Of a DNA stretch of 64,000 nt, positions 60,744-64,000 are shown one piece after another. Source of the DNA: a virus; the IMG/VR virus record IMGVR_UViG_3300023109_002988, positions 1 through 64,000 of that record; one strand, 5' to 3'. The number at the start of each line of letters is the position of its first letter. Within the stretch, counting starts at the first letter, position 1. The notes below the pieces were generated by a model. That model was not told the DNA's origin and did no database searches. It was given only the letters and a program-made list of their open reading frames with translations. Position numbers and translations under genes: made by a program.

Positions 60744-61772
60744 ATGAGTAAAGTAATTATAACAGGAGTAACGGGACAAGATGGTAGCCACATGGTTGAT
60801 TATTTATTGGCTAATACTGACATTGATGTAATTGCTGGTGTTCGTAGGCTTTCGGTTAAAAATCACGAAAACATTAAACACTTGTCAGACAACTCGCGGT
60901 TTAAATTGATCGATCTTGATATCACAGACCAGTCAAATGTAGATCGTGTTATAGCTAAAGAAAAACCAGACTTCTTTATTAACTTTGCTGCCAATTCATT
61001 CGTAGGAGTTAGTTGGGATATGCCAGAAAACCACATGAATACAAATTGCATGGCGGTTCTTTATCAATTGGAAGCTATACGCAAGCACTGTCCAGATTGC
61101 CGTTATTACAATGCTGGTTCATCCGAAGAGTTTGGTAACGTAGTTACTGTCCCACAGGACGAGACTCACCCACTGCGCCCTAGAAGCCCTTACGGAGCAT
61201 CTAAAGCTGCTGCAAGACATCTAGTTAAAGTTTGGCGTGAAAGTTACAATTTATACGCTATTCAAGGTTGGCTATTTAATCACGAAGGAACAAGAAGGGG
61301 TGAGGAATTTCTTACCCGCAAAGTCACTAAAGGCGTCGCCAAAATTGTACAGCAGATCAGAGAGGGTAAAACGCCCACACCCATTGAGCTTGGCAATCTA
61401 GAAGCAAAAAGAGATTGGTCAGATGCAGAGGATTTTGTGGATGGCATTTGGTTGATGCTTAACCAAGAAGAGCCGAAAGAATATGTATTAGCCTCTGGTG
61501 AGACATATACTATTCGTGAGTTCGTAGAGGCCGCTTTTGGCTTTGCTGGGTTTGGTGCAGAAGAGTGTCATTGGGATGGTCAAGGTGTTGACCAAAAATA
61601 TATTCACGGAGATCAAGTGCTTGTAACAATTAATCCAAAATACTATCGACCAGCTGAAGTTAACTTATTGCTTGGTGATCCTAGTCTTGCAGAAAAGGAA
61701 ATGGGTTGGGTAAGAAAAACCGACTTTTATGGCTTAGTAAAAAAGATGGTTGACAAAGATATTAATCTTTGA
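60744..61772 (+). CDS. gmd: GDP-mannose 4,6-dehydratase
   Basis: The 342-residue short-chain dehydrogenase has TGVTGQDG (7-14) for NADP, SSEEFG (126-131) and YGASK (Y150, K154) for catalysis, and QGWLFNHEGTRRGEEFLTRK, the GMD substrate-binding hallmark. It turns GDP-mannose into GDP-4-keto-6-deoxymannose, precursor of GDP-fucose and other deoxysugars. About half of its Arg codons are CGN, while the neighbouring glycosyltransferases use mainly AGA, so it may have a separate origin or higher expression. It lies 25 bases after the fucosyltransferase gene, behind an AT-rich TATATT stretch. Confidence 0.95.
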   Translation: MSKVIITGVTGQDGSHMVDYLLANTDIDVIAGVRRLSVKNHENIKHLSDNSRFKLIDLDITDQSNVDRVIAKEKPDFFINFAANSFVGVSWDMPENHMNTNCMAVLYQLEAIRKHCPDCRYYNAGSSEEFGNVVTVPQDETHPLRPRSPYGASKAAARHLVKVWRESYNLYAIQGWLFNHEGTRRGEEFLTRKVTKGVAKIVQQIREGKTPTPIELGNLEAKRDWSDAEDFVDGIWLMLNQEEPKEYVLASGETYTIREFVEAAFGFAGFGAEECHWDGQGVDQKYIHGDQVLVTINPKYYRPAEVNLLLGDPSLAEKEMGWVRKTDFYGLVKKMVDKDINL

Positions 61773-61784
61773 TACTATCAACCT

Positions 61785-62243
61785 ATGCCCAGAGGAAAGA
61801 AACAATGTCCCGAATGCTCTTTGGAGTTTGGGGCAAGAAAATCCGTGTGCGATTGCGGCTACATATTTTCTAAGGCGGTTAAGAAAACCCCTAAAATCAA
61901 AACAGAGAAGAAAATAAACAAGCGCGAAATACTTTTTCGCCTTGTCGAAAAACCCAAGGAAAACAAAAGGTTTTTCTTCATGAGGGAAATGAAATTTCTC
62001 AACGACCTTAGTAGTCGTTATTCTCTTGAGTTTCTTGGTGTTGTCACTTTTCCTAAAAAGTTTAAGTCCCTAGCTTACTTGGTTAGCCCTAAACTAAAGG
62101 GTACCATGGATATAAAATGGAGAGCTTTCAATTACAAGGTTGACAAAAGTAAATATGAAGAGTACAATATAGGAGAAAAGATTGGACAAGATATAAACAT
62201 ACCTAGGCAAATTAAAACAACAAAAGATTTTTTAAATGAGTGA
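61785..62243 (+). CDS. Zinc-ribbon protein of unknown function
   Basis: The 152-residue protein opens with CPECSLEFGARKSVCDCGY (8-26), a four-Cys zinc ribbon, followed by a Lys-rich stretch and an alpha/beta body (about 50-140) that I do not recognise. It overlaps the RecA-like gene by eight bases, so it may act in replication or recombination, or bind RNA or polymerase as small zinc ribbons often do. Family unknown. Confidence 0.75.
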   Translation: MPRGKKQCPECSLEFGARKSVCDCGYIFSKAVKKTPKIKTEKKINKREILFRLVEKPKENKRFFFMREMKFLNDLSSRYSLEFLGVVTFPKKFKSLAYLVSPKLKGTMDIKWRAFNYKVDKSKYEEYNIGEKIGQDINIPRQIKTTKDFLNE

Positions 62244-63354
62244 TACAACAAATTCAAGCAACCTATTGGAAAGCTTTCTGAAAGCTAATAAACAAGATCA
62301 TTACAATTTCGAAGAAGAAATTGATTATAAAATATCAAGCGGATCACTTCAATTTGATCTGCACCTTGGAGGAGGTTTTGGTCCTGGACTGCACCGATTC
62401 TGTGGAATGAATGAAGGCGGAAAAACCTCCGAAGCTTTAGAGGTTACTAAAAACTTTCTATTAACACTTCCTAATTCCAAGGGTGTTTATTTTAAAGCTG
62501 AAGGTCGACTTTCTCCAGAAATGAAAAAAAGATCTGGTGTTAAGTTTGTAACTAAAACTGAAGATTGGGTCGAAGGCACTTGCTTTGTATTTGAATCAAA
62601 CATTTACGAAACAGTCGTAGATCTAATGAGGCAATTGGTCTCAAACAACGATGAAAAAACCAAGTATTGTTTCCTCCTTGATTCTGTAGATGGTCTCATC
62701 CTAAGGAACGATGTAGACAAATCTTTTGAGGATTCATCGAAGGTCGCTGGTGGCGCTGTTGTAGCGGGTACATTTATGAAGAAGATGTCAATTGCTCTAG
62801 CTAAAAGAGGACACATGGCAATATTTATATCGCAAGTCAGGGCTGACATTAAGTTGGATCCTTACAGTAAAGTTCCTATTAGACAAACAAGTGCAACTGG
62901 AGGTAATGCACTTCTTCACTTTGCTAATTGGATTATTGAGTTTGAGGCTAGATATAATAAAGACATGATTCTTAAGAACCCATCCATTAAGAAAATGGAC
63001 GCTCAAAAGAATCCAGCAGTTGGTCATTATGCAAGTGTAACAATTAAAAAGTCTCCTAATGAAAAAACCAATACAAGACTAACATATCCTGTTCGTTACG
63101 GCAGGACAGCTGGAACATCTATTTGGATCGAGAAAGAAATAGTTGACCTGTTATTTGCTTGGGAATTTCTAGTTAAAAAAGGTTCGTGGATTAAGACTAC
63201 GGAAGACTTCGTGGAACTTCTTTCTGAGAATAGTCTTGAGTTCCCAGAAAAAATCCAGGGCGAATCTAATGTATTTAAAGCTATTGAGAATGATGGTGAT
63301 CTCTCTGCTTTTCTTGTTGACTACTTCAAAAAAGCTATAGGTGAATTAACATGA
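62236..63354 (+). CDS. RecA/UvsX-like recombinase
   Basis: The 372-residue protein has a RecA-type ATPase core: Walker A GMNEGGKT (57-64), a catalytic-position E after FKA (KAEGRLSP, about 88-95), Walker B CFLLDSVDG (about 149-157), and ISQVRADI (about 198-205) near loop 1. It would form filaments on single-stranded DNA for strand exchange and repair, with the SSB at 50469. The Gly-rich GGGFGPGLHRFCG lead-in is typical. It overlaps both neighbours and belongs to a replication and recombination block. Confidence 0.9.
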   Translation: MSDTTNSSNLLESFLKANKQDHYNFEEEIDYKISSGSLQFDLHLGGGFGPGLHRFCGMNEGGKTSEALEVTKNFLLTLPNSKGVYFKAEGRLSPEMKKRSGVKFVTKTEDWVEGTCFVFESNIYETVVDLMRQLVSNNDEKTKYCFLLDSVDGLILRNDVDKSFEDSSKVAGGAVVAGTFMKKMSIALAKRGHMAIFISQVRADIKLDPYSKVPIRQTSATGGNALLHFANWIIEFEARYNKDMILKNPSIKKMDAQKNPAVGHYASVTIKKSPNEKTNTRLTYPVRYGRTAGTSIWIEKEIVDLLFAWEFLVKKGSWIKTTEDFVELLSENSLEFPEKIQGESNVFKAIENDGDLSAFLVDYFKKAIGELT

Positions 63355-63758
63355 AATTTTTAGATCCCCTAGGAAAAGAAAGAAATTTAAAGGGAGCTAA
63401 AAAATATTTAATAAACTGGGAGGAAAAAAGCCGAAGTAAGTTTCAAAAAAATGTTAAAGATTTCTTAAAAGACTACTGGTCTAACGACATAGTCTTTGAA
63501 GAATTTAGAATTGTTGGAACAAGGTTATCCTTGGACTTCTATAACGCCAATAAAAAAATAGCGGTAGAAGTCCAAGGTGATCAGCATGTTAGATATGTAA
63601 AGCACTTTCATAAAAACAGGCTGAAATATTTAGAACAATTAAAGAGAGATCAAAAGAAGCTTGACTTTTGTCAGATGAATGATATAAAGTTGGTAGAGGT
63701 CTATACCACAGATGAGATAAACGCATCTTTATTTAAAGATCAAGATATATATTTATGA
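63351..63758 (+). CDS. Vsr/DUF559-like PD-(D/E)XK nuclease
   Basis: The 135-residue protein has the restriction-endonuclease-like core E50/E51, D62 (SLDFYN) and E73-x-Q75 (AVEVQGDQH), with H79 and a basic region after it, like the Vsr and DUF559 families. A helical C-terminal arm follows (KNRLKYLEQLKRDQKK). It overlaps recA-like and the next gene by ATGA. A job in recombination, mismatch or branched-DNA cutting fits its place; the substrate is unknown. Confidence 0.8.
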   Translation: MKFLDPLGKERNLKGAKKYLINWEEKSRSKFQKNVKDFLKDYWSNDIVFEEFRIVGTRLSLDFYNANKKIAVEVQGDQHVRYVKHFHKNRLKYLEQLKRDQKKLDFCQMNDIKLVEVYTTDEINASLFKDQDIYL

Positions 63759-63985
63759 ATGTTGAAGACAATATAGAATTTGCGATACCAGAAAACTTTT
63801 TAGATAAGCTTTATGAGTTGACAGGTTCTGCTGACAAGTACAAGGGTTTTATCCTTGTTTATTCTGACGAGAAGGGGAATCCTATTATTTTTAATAAATG
63901 TGAATCTCACCTAATTGAGATGGGGCTTATTAGAACTGTCGAGTCTTACCTACAAGAACCAAAAACAAACAAACATGATTTATAA
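63755..63985 (+). CDS. Unknown small protein
   Basis: This 76-residue acidic protein (DNIEFAIPENFLDKLYELTG, then KGFILVYSDEKGNPIIF) looks like a small alpha/beta domain. It is overlapped on both sides in the recombination operon. I do not recognise it. Confidence 0.65.
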   Translation: MNVEDNIEFAIPENFLDKLYELTGSADKYKGFILVYSDEKGNPIIFNKCESHLIEMGLIRTVESYLQEPKTNKHDL

Positions 63986-64000
63986 TTTAGAATTAGAGAA
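63975..64000 (+). CDS. Start of a further gene, possibly a DnaB-type helicase
   Basis: An ATG overlapping the previous stop opens a frame with MIYNLELE before the window ends. The NLE-x-E opening recalls DnaB-type replicative helicases (NLExE near the N-terminus), and a helicase after the recombinase would be usual. Eight residues are too few to be sure. Confidence 0.4.

Noticed and set aside
1-64000. Prophage or lysogeny functions, tRNA genes, insertion sequences
   Set aside because: I looked for integrase, repressor, transposase, tRNA-like cloverleafs and flanking direct repeats and saw none; gaps between genes are too short for most of these.

Overview
The window is part of a large, AT-rich tailed-phage genome (Caudoviricetes). 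It holds a near-complete structural region, then nucleotide metabolism, glycan synthesis and recombination genes. Genes are tightly packed, with many ATGA overlaps. Few starts have a Shine-Dalgarno sequence; many have an A/T-rich stretch or a TATAAT box directly in front of the ATG. This would fit a host that does not depend on Shine-Dalgarno sites (Bacteroidota is my guess), but the host cannot be fixed from this sequence. I saw no integrase, tRNA, CRISPR array or insertion sequence.

Layout. 1-3871 (+): end of an unknown gene, a zinc-finger/ERCC4 nuclease, the large terminase, and two AspH-type oxygenases. 3933-10266 (+): head module with portal, prohead protease fused to scaffold, probable decoration protein, major capsid protein, a terminator, and two small head genes. 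10263-15519 (-): an inverted block with an APH-type kinase, two tandem tail-tube paralogs and three head-tail joining candidates. 15565-48553 (+): two pre-tape-measure genes, a 3351-residue tape measure protein, and a tail-tip series ending in three proteins with BspA-type (LRR_5) leucine-rich repeats, one of 4393 residues. These three genes take up almost 20 kb. 48585-51968 (-): FmdB-like protein, Hsp20, glycosyltransferase, SSB, sigma factor, dNMP kinase. A 0.4 kb divergent intergenic region follows. 52412-63985 (+): NrdB and NrdA, a conserved virion-type protein, a glycan cassette (GT2 x3, GT6, two methyltransferases, GT11 fucosyltransferase, Gmd), a zinc-ribbon protein, a RecA-like recombinase, a Vsr-like nuclease, a small protein and the start of another gene.

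How it fits together. Packaging and head genes are followed by connector, tube, tape measure and tip genes. No sheath gene is visible, so a siphovirus with a very long tail (about 0.5 micrometre from the tape measure length) is the simplest reading. Five proteins share one tail-tube-like fold; two of them carry giant LRR solenoids at their C-termini, probably receptor-binding or adhesive arms. The glycan cassette combines GDP-mannose dehydratase, a GT11 alpha-1,2-fucosyltransferase and a GT6 (ABO-type) transferase, the enzyme types that build histo-blood-group-like glycans. These two systems, together with an unusual Trp-motif repeat field and a nuclease-like insert in the tape measure protein, are the most notable things here.
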